Assembly (NCBI GenBank): GCA_022574555.1 | Contig: JACZRV010000021.1 | Span: 1 to 39,999, forward strand | Length of the DNA stretch: 39,999 bases | Reading direction: 5' to 3' | Source of the DNA: SAR324 cluster bacterium | Lineage (GTDB): Bacteria > SAR324 > JACQKK01 | In this document: positions 1-9,034 of the stretch, in pieces | Position numbering within the stretch: the first letter of the stretch is position 1 | How the letters are laid out: the number at the start of each line of letters is the position of its first letter | Made by a program: the position numbers and the translations under genes | Notes under the pieces: generated by a model | What the model was told of the DNA's origin: nothing | Databases searched by the model: none | What the model saw: only the letters and a program-made list of their open reading frames with translations

Positions 1-36
1 TCCGCCGATGCGCTTTTCTGCGATTCCTGTGGTTGA

Positions 37-219
37 AATCTTTCGCAGCCTCCCGAACCCGCGGCCGACCCAGGCTCCCCGGCTTTCGCGGCATCACCTC
101 TACCCGAAGGCGAACGGCGCCAGGCCACCGTTTTGTTCAGCATCCCTTCCTCTCACGAAGACGACCCCGTGCGCGCCGTTCGGGCAGCTCGCGATCTGCA
201 CGAGATGGTGCGGGCCATG
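37..219 (+). pseudogene. Class III adenylate/guanylate cyclase fragment
   Basis: Frame 37 onward reads a Pro/Ala-rich linker, then GERRQATVLF, then [28 protein letters not shown] is the usual opening of class III cyclase catalytic domains. HEDDP.RAVRAA..MH is a motif found near the middle of the same domain, normally about 90 residues later. Here the two are almost adjacent, so the metal-binding and substrate-binding core has been deleted. A stop lies just upstream (34-36) and homology ends near 219, where a reverse-strand MATE fragment begins. I read this as a non-functional remnant with an internal deletion and a lost 3' part. The family assignment rests on two short motifs. Confidence 0.6.
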
Positions 220-359
220 AGCCCCACCGCCGCCAGGGCCGCGTTGCCCAGCGAGCCCACCATGGCCGTGGCCACCAGGTTGAGCACATTCTGGGAGACC
301 ATGCCCCCGATGATCGGCAGCGCCAGACCAACGATACGATTGACGCGGGCGGGCTCCAT
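216..359 (-). pseudogene. MATE-family efflux transporter, N-terminal fragment
   Basis: From an ATG at 359 the minus strand encodes about 47 residues resembling the first transmembrane helix of MATE multidrug/Na+ antiporters. The recognisable parts are [20 protein letters not shown] followed by [18 protein letters not shown]. Homology stops near 216, exactly where the opposite-strand cyclase fragment ends. A complete MATE protein has about 450 residues and 12 helices, so over 85 percent is missing. The natural 5' end seems retained and the 3' part was lost by rearrangement. Confidence 0.6.
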
Positions 360-612
360 GCCAACGATGATCTATCGGTATGTGGGCGCGGTCAAATGGG
401 GGAGGCGGGGCCGGCTGGGCCGGGGCCGGTATACCTGTGCGGCGACCGCTTCACCGTATGAATCGCCGCACGACGGCTCTACGTCATGATTTTGTGGTTT
501 TAGTGACCTAATGATGGTATTAGAAGAAGCAGGTTTAGAAGGAGTATTTTCGTAGTCACCAGGAAATTTTCGACTTACAACGGAATCATACGGCAATTGC
601 ATTGGGGGCGGG

Positions 613-2952
613 ATGAAACGAACGTCGGTAGGCAACGGGACGTGGATTGTCAATCTTGTTCTCCTGTTGATCGCCGGAATGTATCTCACGTCATGCGGCC
701 CCGAATCCGGCGGCAACTCAAGTGCGGGTTACCATCTGGAGATCGTTTTTCAAGAACTCGAAATTCACGCCGGCGAGAATACGGGGTTGTCCGCTTATCG
801 TGTGTCCGAAGGGCGGAGAGTCGGTGAAGAGATCGATTCGCGAGAATTGGCATGGAGATCGTTGAACCGTGACATTGCGGTTATATATGGTCGCGACCAT
901 GCGGCCGGTATATCGGCCGGTGAAGTACCGATTCAGGTCCAAGAATACGCCACCGAAAAGAAAGCGCGGGCCGACCTGACCGTCCTCCCCGCGGCATTGA
1001 TTTCGTTTTATATCGAGATCGCCTCCGGCGCCAACCCAACGGAAATCGGAGAAACCCTGAAACTAAGGGCCTGGGGCAAATTCACCGATTCGACCTCCGA
1101 CGTTCATTTGACACATGCCGTGCTATGGGAGTCCTCGGATGAAACGGTCATGCCCGTTGGAATTGACGGCGTGGCCACCGCTAACGCCATTGGAGAAGCG
1201 GTGATTACCACGACGGAACCCGAGTCCGGCTTCCAGGACAGCTTGGAAGTCCAAGTCATCGAACCCGAGTATTTAACATGGCTGCGGCAATATCTTGAGT
1301 ATCTGGAATCCGTTGAGAGCGATTGGGCCAACAGGGACATCCTCGGGTTCAATGAAGAAATTTATAAATTCGAGGAGTTGCCTTTGATTATACAGGATAT
1401 GGAATACAGTGACGTGCGATCGATGTTGGTCGAGCATGGCTTCGACGATTGGTTAGCCGATCGATATTTTGCACTCGATAACACCTATCCCATGGATCTC
1501 ACGGAGCGACCCTACACCAGAACGGTCGTTATCGTTTACCCTCTATTGATGAGGCTTGCGCCCGGCCAACCCAAATTGCCGGGGGCCGATCATTGGCCCG
1601 GAGTCGTCGCTCCGGATGCCCCCCGGGTGAGCCGTTCCTACGTATTCGATTTCGACCGGGCCAATTTGGGGTATCTGCGCATTTCTCGTCGGCCCGGCCA
1701 TTGGTTGGGCACAGGATTGTACGCACCTCCAGGAGAGGACATTACCATCACCGTGGAACCCGGTACGCCGTACACCGATGTTGGCGGAGGGCCGGGCCTG
1801 GTGGTCAGAATTGGCACATACTGGCGGACACTGGTAGCCAACGATTCCTGGCGGAGGCCCCCCATCCAGTCCTTGACTCAGGCATTGTCGTTGGGGGAAA
1901 ACGTAATCAGCCATCCTTTCGGTGGATTGCTCTATCTGCAATCCGGCTTTTTCAGAGAAGCACTCGTAAACGTGACCGTATCCGGCGCCGTGGAAGCGCC
2001 CCACTTTGTGCTGGGGCGAGACTCGGATGCGGAGTGGATCGCCTCGATTCGGGACAGACCCGTTCCTTTGGGTGAGCTGGTGGGACAAAAAATGATCATT
2101 ACGGCGCAGTCGGACGTCCTCCGGGCCTTGGACACGCCCGAATTTTTGACCGCCAAATACGACACCGTGATGGACAACTTGTATGAATTGTCCGGACTTA
2201 GCGCCGCCGCACCCCTGCCCCATACCGCACCGGATAGACCGGCCCGGGCCGTCAGCGATATTCACATTTATATTGGGGCGGCCCATTCCGGATTTCCATT
2301 GGGATTTGGAGCCCTGACCCTGGGCAGCATGGAGTATTCGACCAGTGGTACGTTTTATCACGAGGTCGGTCACAACTACCTGCAAGGGGGATGGCGCTGC
2401 CAATTGGGCAGCCACGGCCTGAACGATATTTTTACCGTATACAACCAACAAATTTTCGGCGAGCCGACAAGAATACAAAAAAACGGGGGCTACGACAGTG
2501 TCGAAATTGACCTGGCGAATGGAGTTGCCTGGGAGGATCTCAACGACAGGGCGGGGAAGCTGGTTTTCTACACGCAAATTGCTCTTGCCTTCGGATGGAG
2601 TGTCTATACGGAGATTTTCAGATTTCGCCGCGAAGACCCGGCCGCCTTTCCCGCAAACACCGTCGAGGAGCAGTGCGACACCTTCCTTGAGTTGGCATCT
2701 GAGTTCAGCGGCCACGACCTGCGCAGTCACTTCGCCCACTACGGAATCACCAACACCCCCGAAACCCTGCAGTGGGTGGCCGACATGAACCTCCCTGAGC
2801 CCGACCCGGCGGTGTGGACTTTCAGGGAAGATCCTCTGCCCGCGGAATTGCTCCGAATATTGCCGATGGAGGACGATGCGATGCTCGAACATGATGATGT
2901 CCCGCCGCCTCCGCGGGAATCGGACACACCGACAGTGAACCCCTTCGAATAG
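613..2952 (+). CDS. M60-like metalloprotease lipoprotein with Ig-like domains
   Basis: This 779-residue protein starts with a type II signal peptide: basic N-terminus, hydrophobic residues 12-26 and lipobox LTSC with Cys28, so it is probably a lipid-anchored envelope protein. Residues ~40-125 and ~128-216 look like bacterial Ig-like (BIG2) folds; the second has the W.SSDE.V...G.A.A.A.GEA.IT pattern. Residues ~360-460 (GLYAPPGEDITITV, then ISHPFGGLLYL) resemble the region preceding the catalytic site in M60/enhancin-like peptidases. The zinc motif HEVGHN begins at His583, inside FYHEVGHN, close to the W.HE.GHN form of that family. M60 enzymes cleave mucin-type glycoproteins; the substrate here is not known. 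The start follows a purine-rich stretch (GGGGGCGGG) just upstream. The gene stands alone. Confidence 0.72.
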   Translation: MKRTSVGNGTWIVNLVLLLIAGMYLTSCGPESGGNSSAGYHLEIVFQELEIHAGENTGLSAYRVSEGRRVGEEIDSRELAWRSLNRDIAVIYGRDHAAGISAGEVPIQVQEYATEKKARADLTVLPAALISFYIEIASGANPTEIGETLKLRAWGKFTDSTSDVHLTHAVLWESSDETVMPVGIDGVATANAIGEAVITTTEPESGFQDSLEVQVIEPEYLTWLRQYLEYLESVESDWANRDILGFNEEIYKFEELPLIIQDMEYSDVRSMLVEHGFDDWLADRYFALDNTYPMDLTERPYTRTVVIVYPLLMRLAPGQPKLPGADHWPGVVAPDAPRVSRSYVFDFDRANLGYLRISRRPGHWLGTGLYAPPGEDITITVEPGTPYTDVGGGPGLVVRIGTYWRTLVANDSWRRPPIQSLTQALSLGENVISHPFGGLLYLQSGFFREALVNVTVSGAVEAPHFVLGRDSDAEWIASIRDRPVPLGELVGQKMIITAQSDVLRALDTPEFLTAKYDTVMDNLYELSGLSAAAPLPHTAPDRPARAVSDIHIYIGAAHSGFPLGFGALTLGSMEYSTSGTFYHEVGHNYLQGGWRCQLGSHGLNDIFTVYNQQIFGEPTRIQKNGGYDSVEIDLANGVAWEDLNDRAGKLVFYTQIALAFGWSVYTEIFRFRREDPAAFPANTVEEQCDTFLELASEFSGHDLRSHFAHYGITNTPETLQWVADMNLPEPDPAVWTFREDPLPAELLRILPMEDDAMLEHDDVPPPPRESDTPTVNPFE

Positions 2953-3142
2953 TGGCGCCGGGGTCGTGCGTTATCTGACCCGGATCGATGGGGTCCCCGG
3001 TGATTGATGGTGCACTTCTTCGACTGCGGTAGGCGATTAATCACGTGCCTATCGAAGACTGGTCTTGCGATGACCGCGCAATGGGCTAGCATGGCGGACA
3101 TCGGAAACCTGCACCAATCTTAAACGACCGCCCCCACCCGCC

Positions 3143-5188
3143 ATGGCTCTGCTCGAAATCGACAATCTGCGCACCTACTTTCGCACGGAGGAAGGGCTGG
3201 CCCGAGCCGTGGACGGCGTCTCGTTCATGGTGGAGGAGGGCGAGAGCGTGGCCCTGGTGGGAGAATCGGCCTGTGGGAAATCGGTGACGGCGCTGTCCAT
3301 CATGCAGCTGGTGCAGGGCCCGGCGGGGTATCACCCATCGGGCAGCATCCGGCTGGATGGCCAGGAACTGATGGGAGCCGCCGAGAAGACTCTGCAGCGT
3401 ATCCGCGGCAACGAGATCTCGATGATCTTCCAGGAGCCGATGACCTCCCTCAACCCGGTATTCACCGTGGCCAACCAACTGCGGGAACCATTGATGCTCC
3501 ACCAGGGGATGTCGGCCCGGACCGCCGATGCCCGCGGCCTGGAATTGCTGGAGCGCATGGGCATCCCGTCCCCCGATCAGGTGATGGCGAGCTACCCGCA
3601 CCAACTCTCCGGGGGCATGCGCCAGCGGGTGATGATCGGCATGGCCATGGCCTGCCGGCCCCGGCTGATGATCGCCGACGAGCCCACCACCGCCCTCGAC
3701 GTCACGGTGCAGGCGCAGATACTGGAATTGATCCAGGAACTGCGGCGGGAGGTCGGCATGGCGCTGATCCTGATCACACACGACCTGGGTATCGTCAACC
3801 AGGTCAGCGACCGGGTGCTCGTAATGTATTCGGGCCGGCTGGCCGAGATAGGTACACGGGAAGCGATCCTGCGCAAGCCGGCACACCCCTACACGGTCAA
3901 GCTGCTGGAGTCCATCCCGCGCGGGGTAAGCCGGGAGCAGCGTCTGAAAGTGATTCGGGGCATGGTGCGGCCCGCCACCGAATTCGCCGAGAGTTGCCGG
4001 TTCGTGGGCCGCTGCGATTTTGCGAGCGCCCCCCGCTGTAGCGCTTCGGAACCCGCGCTATTTTCCCCAGAGCCAGGGCACGAGGTGGCCTGTTTCCTCT
4101 ACGATCCATCTGACCCCCTGCCCCGGGTGCCGGTACAGCAGGATCCGCCTGTCGAGTCAGCTTCCGCATTCGCCGCAGCGGGTGGTCGGGTATTGGTCGA
4201 CGTGCGCGAACTGCGCACGCACTTCCCCGTGAAAAAGGGCTTCTTTCAGCGCGTCGTAGGCTACGTCAAGGCGGTCGATGGCGTGAACCTGGCCATCCGC
4301 GAGGGCATTACCCTGGGGCTCGTGGGCGAGTCGGGCTGCGGCAAAACCACCCTGGGCCATAGTATCCTGCGGCTGGAAGGGCACGCGCGCGGAGAGGTGA
4401 TTTTTGACGGGGAGGATATCCTCGCGCTGCCGCCGGATCGCATGCGGGCCATGCGCCGATCCATGCAGGTGATTTTCCAGGATCCCTTTTCCTCCCTCAA
4501 TCCCCGGCTGCTCGTGGAAGATATCGTCGGCGAGGGGCTGCGGGTACACGAGCCCGGACTCTCGCCGGAAGCGTACCAGCGAAAGTTGGCCGAAGTGTTC
4601 GACGAAGTGGGGCTCAGCCCTTCGGTAATGGGGCGTTACGCCCATGAGTTCTCGGGCGGACAGCGGCAGCGCATCGCCATCGCGCGGGCCTTGGTATTGC
4701 GGCCCCGATTCATCGTGCTCGACGAGGCCACCAGCTCCCTCGACGTGTCGGTCCAGGCCCAGATCCTCAACCTGCTGCGCGACCTTCAGGCGCGCCATGG
4801 GCTGACGTATCTATTCATCACCCACGACCTGGGCGTCGTGCAGTACGTTGCCCACGAGGTGGCCGTGATGTATCTGGGGCGGATCGTGGAATACGGCGAG
4901 ACCGAATCGGTTTTCCGTCATCCGGCCCATCCGTATACCAGGAGCCTGTTGGATGCGGTGCCCAGCCTGGTAACGAGAGACAATACGCGGCCGCCTCTGA
5001 CGGGCGACGTGCCTTCGCCCATGGCCCCGCCGGCGGGTTGCCACTTCCACCCCCGCTGCCCCCTCCTGCGAAGTACGCAAGACCCCCACCTGCGGGAGGC
5101 TTGCCCAACGCGATATCCCCCGCCGTATCCCCAGGATGGCAGCCATTGGGCCAGTTGTTTCGCGGCCGAGCGGACACACGTGGAATGA
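3143..5188 (+). CDS. Two-domain oligopeptide-type ABC transporter ATPase
   Basis: The 681-residue protein fuses two ABC ATPase domains, as in YejF or a joined DppD-DppF. Domain 1 has Walker A GESACGKS (residues 40-47), signature LSGGMRQRV (~155) and Walker B LMIADEPTTALD. Domain 2 has Walker A GESGCGKTT (~394), signature FSGGQRQRIAIARAL and Walker B FIVLDEATSSLD. Each is followed by the C-terminal extension typical of oligopeptide/nickel importers, including HPYT and a Cys-containing C...C..R.P.-type stretch. Such proteins energise import of peptides or similar solutes from the inner face of the membrane. No permease or binding-protein gene lies next to it, so the partners must be elsewhere. 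The nucleotide-binding motifs are intact in both halves. Confidence 0.9.
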   Translation: MALLEIDNLRTYFRTEEGLARAVDGVSFMVEEGESVALVGESACGKSVTALSIMQLVQGPAGYHPSGSIRLDGQELMGAAEKTLQRIRGNEISMIFQEPMTSLNPVFTVANQLREPLMLHQGMSARTADARGLELLERMGIPSPDQVMASYPHQLSGGMRQRVMIGMAMACRPRLMIADEPTTALDVTVQAQILELIQELRREVGMALILITHDLGIVNQVSDRVLVMYSGRLAEIGTREAILRKPAHPYTVKLLESIPRGVSREQRLKVIRGMVRPATEFAESCRFVGRCDFASAPRCSASEPALFSPEPGHEVACFLYDPSDPLPRVPVQQDPPVESASAFAAAGGRVLVDVRELRTHFPVKKGFFQRVVGYVKAVDGVNLAIREGITLGLVGESGCGKTTLGHSILRLEGHARGEVIFDGEDILALPPDRMRAMRRSMQVIFQDPFSSLNPRLLVEDIVGEGLRVHEPGLSPEAYQRKLAEVFDEVGLSPSVMGRYAHEFSGGQRQRIAIARALVLRPRFIVLDEATSSLDVSVQAQILNLLRDLQARHGLTYLFITHDLGVVQYVAHEVAVMYLGRIVEYGETESVFRHPAHPYTRSLLDAVPSLVTRDNTRPPLTGDVPSPMAPPAGCHFHPRCPLLRSTQDPHLREACPTRYPPPYPQDGSHWASCFAAERTHVE

Positions 5189-5309
5189 TGCCTTCGGCGC
5201 TCCGCAGCCTATCCAATCCGTCTGAAACGAGGATTTACCAGGTCTGGGCAATTCCCGATGATGGCGGCAGGGTTGCAGGACGATCCGAACCGCGGTTGGG
5301 GGTGATCGG

Positions 5310-6080
5310 CTACCTGACGTCCAACAACGGTTCCAGCGCTTCCCACACATTATCCACCACGATGCGGTAGCCCTCTTCATTGGGGTGAATGCCGTCGGGC
5401 AGGTTGAGATCGCGCCGGCCCGCGACGCCCTCCAGGACGAAGGGAATCAGGTGTGCGTCGTACCGGTCGGCCAGGTCGGCGTAGATGGCGTCGAATTTCC
5501 GCTTGAAGTCCCACCCCAGGGTCACCGGCATGCGCATTCCGGCCAGCACCACCTTGGCGCCGGCCTGTTGGCCCCTTTCGATGATGCGAGCCAGGTTGGC
5601 GCGGGTGGCCTCGGGCGCCTGTCCGCGTAAACCGTCGTTGGCGCCCAGCTCGACGATCAGAATGGCGATCGGCTGGCGCAGAATCCAATCCATGCGGGCC
5701 AGCCCCCCGGCGCTCGTATCGCCGCTGATCCCGGCATTGACGACCCGGTGGGGGAAGCCCTGGGCGGTCAATCGGTTTTGTAGCTGAGCCGGGTAGTTGA
5801 CGGCTTCATCGACGCCGAAGCCCGCGGTAAGACTGTCGCCCAGCGCCAGGATCACCGGCGGGTCGGCGAGGCTGATATCGATCATTTCTGCCGGGCGGCC
5901 GGCACCCGAAACGGATTCGGCGGCCTCGCTCGCAGCATCCCGGGTTCCGGTGCGCCGATCACAGCCCGCTCCAAATAATACCAGGGCCATGCCCAGGACT
6001 GCCGCGGTCAGCAGAGGCGGCCAGGCGGCGGGGATACCGGCTACGATGAGGCCCGGTGGGAATCGATGGGTCATGGTCAC
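5310..6080 (-). CDS. GDSL-family arylesterase / TesA-like lysophospholipase, lipoprotein
   Basis: The 256-residue product has an N-terminal hydrophobic segment ending in lipobox FGAGC (Cys40), so it is probably a periplasmic lipoprotein. SGNH-hydrolase blocks are complete: GDSLTAG with Ser83, ELGANDG with Asn148, and DGIHPNEEGY giving Asp229 and His232 as the triad partners. This matches TesA/arylesterase proteins, which hydrolyse acyl esters and thioesters. It begins with GTG at 6080, overlapping the serC stop by four bases (GTGA). An ATG at 6074 is an alternative start. It is therefore probably co-transcribed with serC. The natural substrate cannot be read from sequence. Its 3' end faces the ABC ATPase gene with 121 bp between. 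Confidence 0.85.
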   Translation of the reverse strand: MTMTHRFPPGLIVAGIPAAWPPLLTAAVLGMALVLFGAGCDRRTGTRDAASEAAESVSGAGRPAEMIDISLADPPVILALGDSLTAGFGVDEAVNYPAQLQNRLTAQGFPHRVVNAGISGDTSAGGLARMDWILRQPIAILIVELGANDGLRGQAPEATRANLARIIERGQQAGAKVVLAGMRMPVTLGWDFKRKFDAIYADLADRYDAHLIPFVLEGVAGRRDLNLPDGIHPNEEGYRIVVDNVWEALEPLLDVR

Positions 6081-7168
6081 CCGTTGCGCCGCTCGAATTC
6101 TTCCATGAAGCCGGCCAGGGCCTCCACCCCTTCCAAGGGCATGGCGTTGTAGATGGAAGCGCGCACCCCCCCCAGGGCCCGGTGTCCCTTCAGCGCGTAC
6201 AGCCCGTTGTCCCCGGCCTCCTCCAGAAATCGCGCCAGCAGCCCGGCGGTGGGAAGGCCGAAAGTGACGTTGCTGATGGAACGATGCTCGGGCTGCGCGA
6301 AGCCCCTGTAAAATCCGCTATGGTCGATTACGCCGTAAAGGCGATCGGCCTTCTTCCGGTTGACCTGCTCGATAGCGGCCACACCCCCTTGCTCACTGAG
6401 CCACTCCAGGGTCAATTGCGTGGTATAGATGGAGAACGTGTTGGGCGTATTGGTGAGGGAGTGGTCTTTGAAGTAGGTCTGGTAATTCAGCAGGTTGGGC
6501 GTATGCGGCGCGGCATGTCCGATCAGATCCTCCCGTACGATCACCACCGCCATGCCCGCGCTGCCCAGATTTTTCTGTACCCCCGCGAAGACCACCCCGA
6601 AGCGGGTGATGTCGATGACCCGCGATAGGATATCCGATGTGGCATCGGAAACCAGGGGCACGTCGTTTGTTTCGGGAAAGCGATGCCACTGGGTGCCGTA
6701 GATGGTGTTGTTGCTGGCGATGTAGACATAGGCCGCGTCAGGATTCAAATCAGCCGCATCGTGGTGCGGGATGCGGTCGTGCCCCGTGTCCGCGCTGCTG
6801 GCGACCACGTTCACCGTGCCGTAACGCCGGCCCTCCTCGATGGCCCGTGCCGCAAAATTGCCGGTATCGAAGTAGTCCGCACTGCGGGAGGGCACCCGGC
6901 CCATCAGGTTCAGGGGCACCGCGGCGAACTGCATCGCCGCGCCGCCATGGCAATACAGCACATGGTATTGGGCGGGCAGGCCCATCAACTCCCGCAGCAG
7001 GACGTCGGTCTCCGCCAATAGCGCCTCGAATTCCCGGGAGCGGTGGCTGATTTCCACGATCGAGACGCCCAGCCCCCGGAAATCGAGGAACTGCTCCCGC
7101 ACCCGCGCCATAACCGGTGCGGGCAGCATGGCCGGTCCGGGAGCGAAGTTGAACACGCGATAGGTCAT
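6077..7168 (-). CDS. serC: Phosphoserine aminotransferase
   Basis: The 363-residue protein matches SerC along its whole length, opening with FNFAPGPAMLP and including ISHRSREFEALL. The PLP-binding lysine is Lys199 in GVQKNLGSAG, one residue from its position in the E. coli enzyme. It converts 3-phosphohydroxypyruvate and glutamate to phosphoserine and 2-oxoglutarate in serine synthesis, and a related reaction in pyridoxal phosphate synthesis, in the cytoplasm. The downstream esterase gene overlaps its stop codon. It is divergent from the dehydratase gene at 7285 with a 116-bp shared intergenic region. serA and serB are not in the window. Confidence 0.95.
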   Translation of the reverse strand: MTYRVFNFAPGPAMLPAPVMARVREQFLDFRGLGVSIVEISHRSREFEALLAETDVLLRELMGLPAQYHVLYCHGGAAMQFAAVPLNLMGRVPSRSADYFDTGNFAARAIEEGRRYGTVNVVASSADTGHDRIPHHDAADLNPDAAYVYIASNNTIYGTQWHRFPETNDVPLVSDATSDILSRVIDITRFGVVFAGVQKNLGSAGMAVVIVREDLIGHAAPHTPNLLNYQTYFKDHSLTNTPNTFSIYTTQLTLEWLSEQGGVAAIEQVNRKKADRLYGVIDHSGFYRGFAQPEHRSISNVTFGLPTAGLLARFLEEAGDNGLYALKGHRALGGVRASIYNAMPLEGVEALAGFMEEFERRNG

Positions 7169-7211
7169 TTCGATAGCATCATCAATGGGTACGATCTGAT
7201 CACGAAAACCA

Positions 7212-7217
7212 TATAAT
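7212..7217 (+). promoter_or_regulatory. Possible -10 element (TATAAT) upstream of the dehydratase gene
   Basis: A perfect TATAAT lies 68 bp before the dehydratase ATG in the serC/dehydratase divergent region. No good -35 hexamer is present at 16-18 bp upstream, so the assignment is tentative. Confidence 0.3.
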
Positions 7218-7284
7218 AGAATGGAGGCGCCGGAAACCAGAACACGCCTATTCCATAGGATCCAAAATTATTCGAGGATATACC

Positions 7285-9012
7285 ATGACCGACCAAGGCA
7301 TCGAACGGGGCTTGACCGACTATGGGGATCGTGGGTTCTCGCGTTACCTGCGCAGGGCGTTCGCCAAATCCATGGGTTACAGCGATGAAGATCTGGCGAA
7401 ACCCATCGTTGGGATCGCCAACACTTACAGCGAGTTCAATAACTGCCACCGAGGGCTCAAGGAATTGGCCGAGGCAGTGAAGCGTGGCGTGTGGCAGGCC
7501 GGGGGGCTGCCTCTCGAGTTTCCCACCATCTCCCTGGGCGAGCCCTTCCTGCACCCCACAAGTATGCTCTTCCGCAATCTGATGGCGATGGATACCGAGG
7601 AGATGATTCGCGCCCAGCCCATCGACTGCGTGGTGCTGATGGGGGGCTGCGACAAGACGACGCCGGCCCAGTTGATGGCGGCGGCCAGCGCCGGGGTTCC
7701 CGCCATCGTGCTGGTCGCGGGGCCGATGATGACCGGCGCTTTCGGGCCCGAACGATTGGGGGCGTGTACCGACTGCCGCCGGTTCTGGGGCGAATACCGC
7801 GGCGGGCGGATCGATGACGCCACCATCCGCCGCATCGAAGGATCTCTGGCCACGACCCAGGGCACGTGCATGGTGATGGGCACGGCAAGCACCATGGCCT
7901 GCCTCACCGAAACCCTGGGCATGATGCTCCCCGGTGGCGCGGCGATTCCGGCCGTGCACGCCGACCGGTTGCGGCAGGCCGAACAGACTGGGCGCACGGC
8001 CGTGGAAATGATCGCTGCCGGCCGCACTCCGGATCAAATCATGACTCCCCCTGCGTTCGAAAATGCCTGTAGAGTCTTGCTGGCTATCGGCGGATCGACC
8101 AACGCCGTGATCCACCTCACCGCCATGGCGGGCCGGATGGGGGTGGCCATCGAACCGGGTTTCTTCGACCGGCTCAGCGAGGAGACGCCCGTTCTGGTCA
8201 ACCTCAAGCCGACCGGAATTTATTACATGGAGGATTTTCACAACGCCGGCGGGCTGGAAACGGTGCTTCAGGAACTGCGGCCCAAATTGAACCTTGACTG
8301 CCTGAGCGTGACCGGCCGCACCCTGGGCGAAAGGCTCGACGATCGCTGGAACTTCCCCGATTGGCAAGACGTCATCGCGCCCGCCGCCAAGCCATTGCAG
8401 GAGAAAGGCGGGCTGGTGGTATTGCGTGGCAACCTGTGCCCCGATGGCGCGGTGCTCAAGCGGTCCGCCGCTTCCGCCGATCTGATGCAACACGAGGGCC
8501 GGGCGGTGGTCTTCGACGGGCTGGAGGATTTGGCCCAACGGATCGACGACCCGGCGCTCGACGTGGCGCCCGAGGACGTTCTCGTGCTGAAGAACGCCGG
8601 TCCCAAGGGTGCCCCGGGCATGCCCGAGGCCGGATACCTGCCCATCCCCCAAAAACTGGCCCGGCAAGGCATCAAGGACATGGTGCGCATCTCCGACGCA
8701 CGCATGAGCGGCACCGCGTTCGGCACCATCGTGCTCCACATCGCACCCGAAGCCTCGGTGGGGGGTCTGCTGGGCCTGGTGGAAACGGGTGATCGCGTTG
8801 TCCTGGACGTGGATCGCCGGCGGCTGGAGTTGATGGTGGACGAGGAAGAATTACACCGGCGGCGCGCCGGGAAGGGTTCCGGCAGCCCACGGGCTGCCGC
8901 GAGCCTGCCTGCACGTGGCTACCTGAAGCTGCATATGGAGCAAGTGGAGCAGGCCAACCTCGGATGCGACCTTGCCTTTCTGCGTCCCGCCTCGAAGACG
9001 ACCCTCGCATAA
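7285..9012 (+). CDS. IlvD/Edd-family dehydratase (dihydroxy-acid or sugar-acid dehydratase)
   Basis: The 575-residue product carries the family's iron-sulfur cysteines: Cys54 in NNCHRG, Cys122 in GGCDKTTPAQ and Cys195 in GTCMVMGTAST, plus the C-terminal MSGTAFG element. The section with Cys161 and Cys164 (LGACTDCRRFW) resembles the sugar-acid dehydratase branch (arabonate/xylonate type) as much as true IlvD. It would remove water from a 2,3-dihydroxy acid to give a 2-oxo acid. In branched-chain amino acid synthesis the substrate is 2,3-dihydroxyisovalerate; in sugar-acid breakdown it is an aldonate. No ilv or sugar-catabolic neighbours help to decide, so no symbol is given. It ends 22 bp from the convergent coiled-coil gene. 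Confidence 0.85.
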   Translation: MTDQGIERGLTDYGDRGFSRYLRRAFAKSMGYSDEDLAKPIVGIANTYSEFNNCHRGLKELAEAVKRGVWQAGGLPLEFPTISLGEPFLHPTSMLFRNLMAMDTEEMIRAQPIDCVVLMGGCDKTTPAQLMAAASAGVPAIVLVAGPMMTGAFGPERLGACTDCRRFWGEYRGGRIDDATIRRIEGSLATTQGTCMVMGTASTMACLTETLGMMLPGGAAIPAVHADRLRQAEQTGRTAVEMIAAGRTPDQIMTPPAFENACRVLLAIGGSTNAVIHLTAMAGRMGVAIEPGFFDRLSEETPVLVNLKPTGIYYMEDFHNAGGLETVLQELRPKLNLDCLSVTGRTLGERLDDRWNFPDWQDVIAPAAKPLQEKGGLVVLRGNLCPDGAVLKRSAASADLMQHEGRAVVFDGLEDLAQRIDDPALDVAPEDVLVLKNAGPKGAPGMPEAGYLPIPQKLARQGIKDMVRISDARMSGTAFGTIVLHIAPEASVGGLLGLVETGDRVVLDVDRRRLELMVDEEELHRRRAGKGSGSPRAAASLPARGYLKLHMEQVEQANLGCDLAFLRPASKTTLA

Positions 9013-9034
9013 ATTACGGCAGCGATACGGTTTC

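Noticed and set aside
1543..2892. Long minus-strand open frame of 449 codons opposite the protease gene
   Set aside because: It is the antisense of the M60 lipoprotein gene; its translation resembles no protein and the plus strand shows signal peptide, Ig-like and HExxH motifs.
2953..3060. Imperfect GGGTC/GACCC hairpin after the protease gene
   Set aside because: Short, bulged stem with no T-run; not enough to call a terminator.
7165..8739. Minus-strand open frame of 524 codons opposite the dehydratase
   Set aside because: Antisense shadow in GC-rich DNA; the plus-strand product has complete family motifs.
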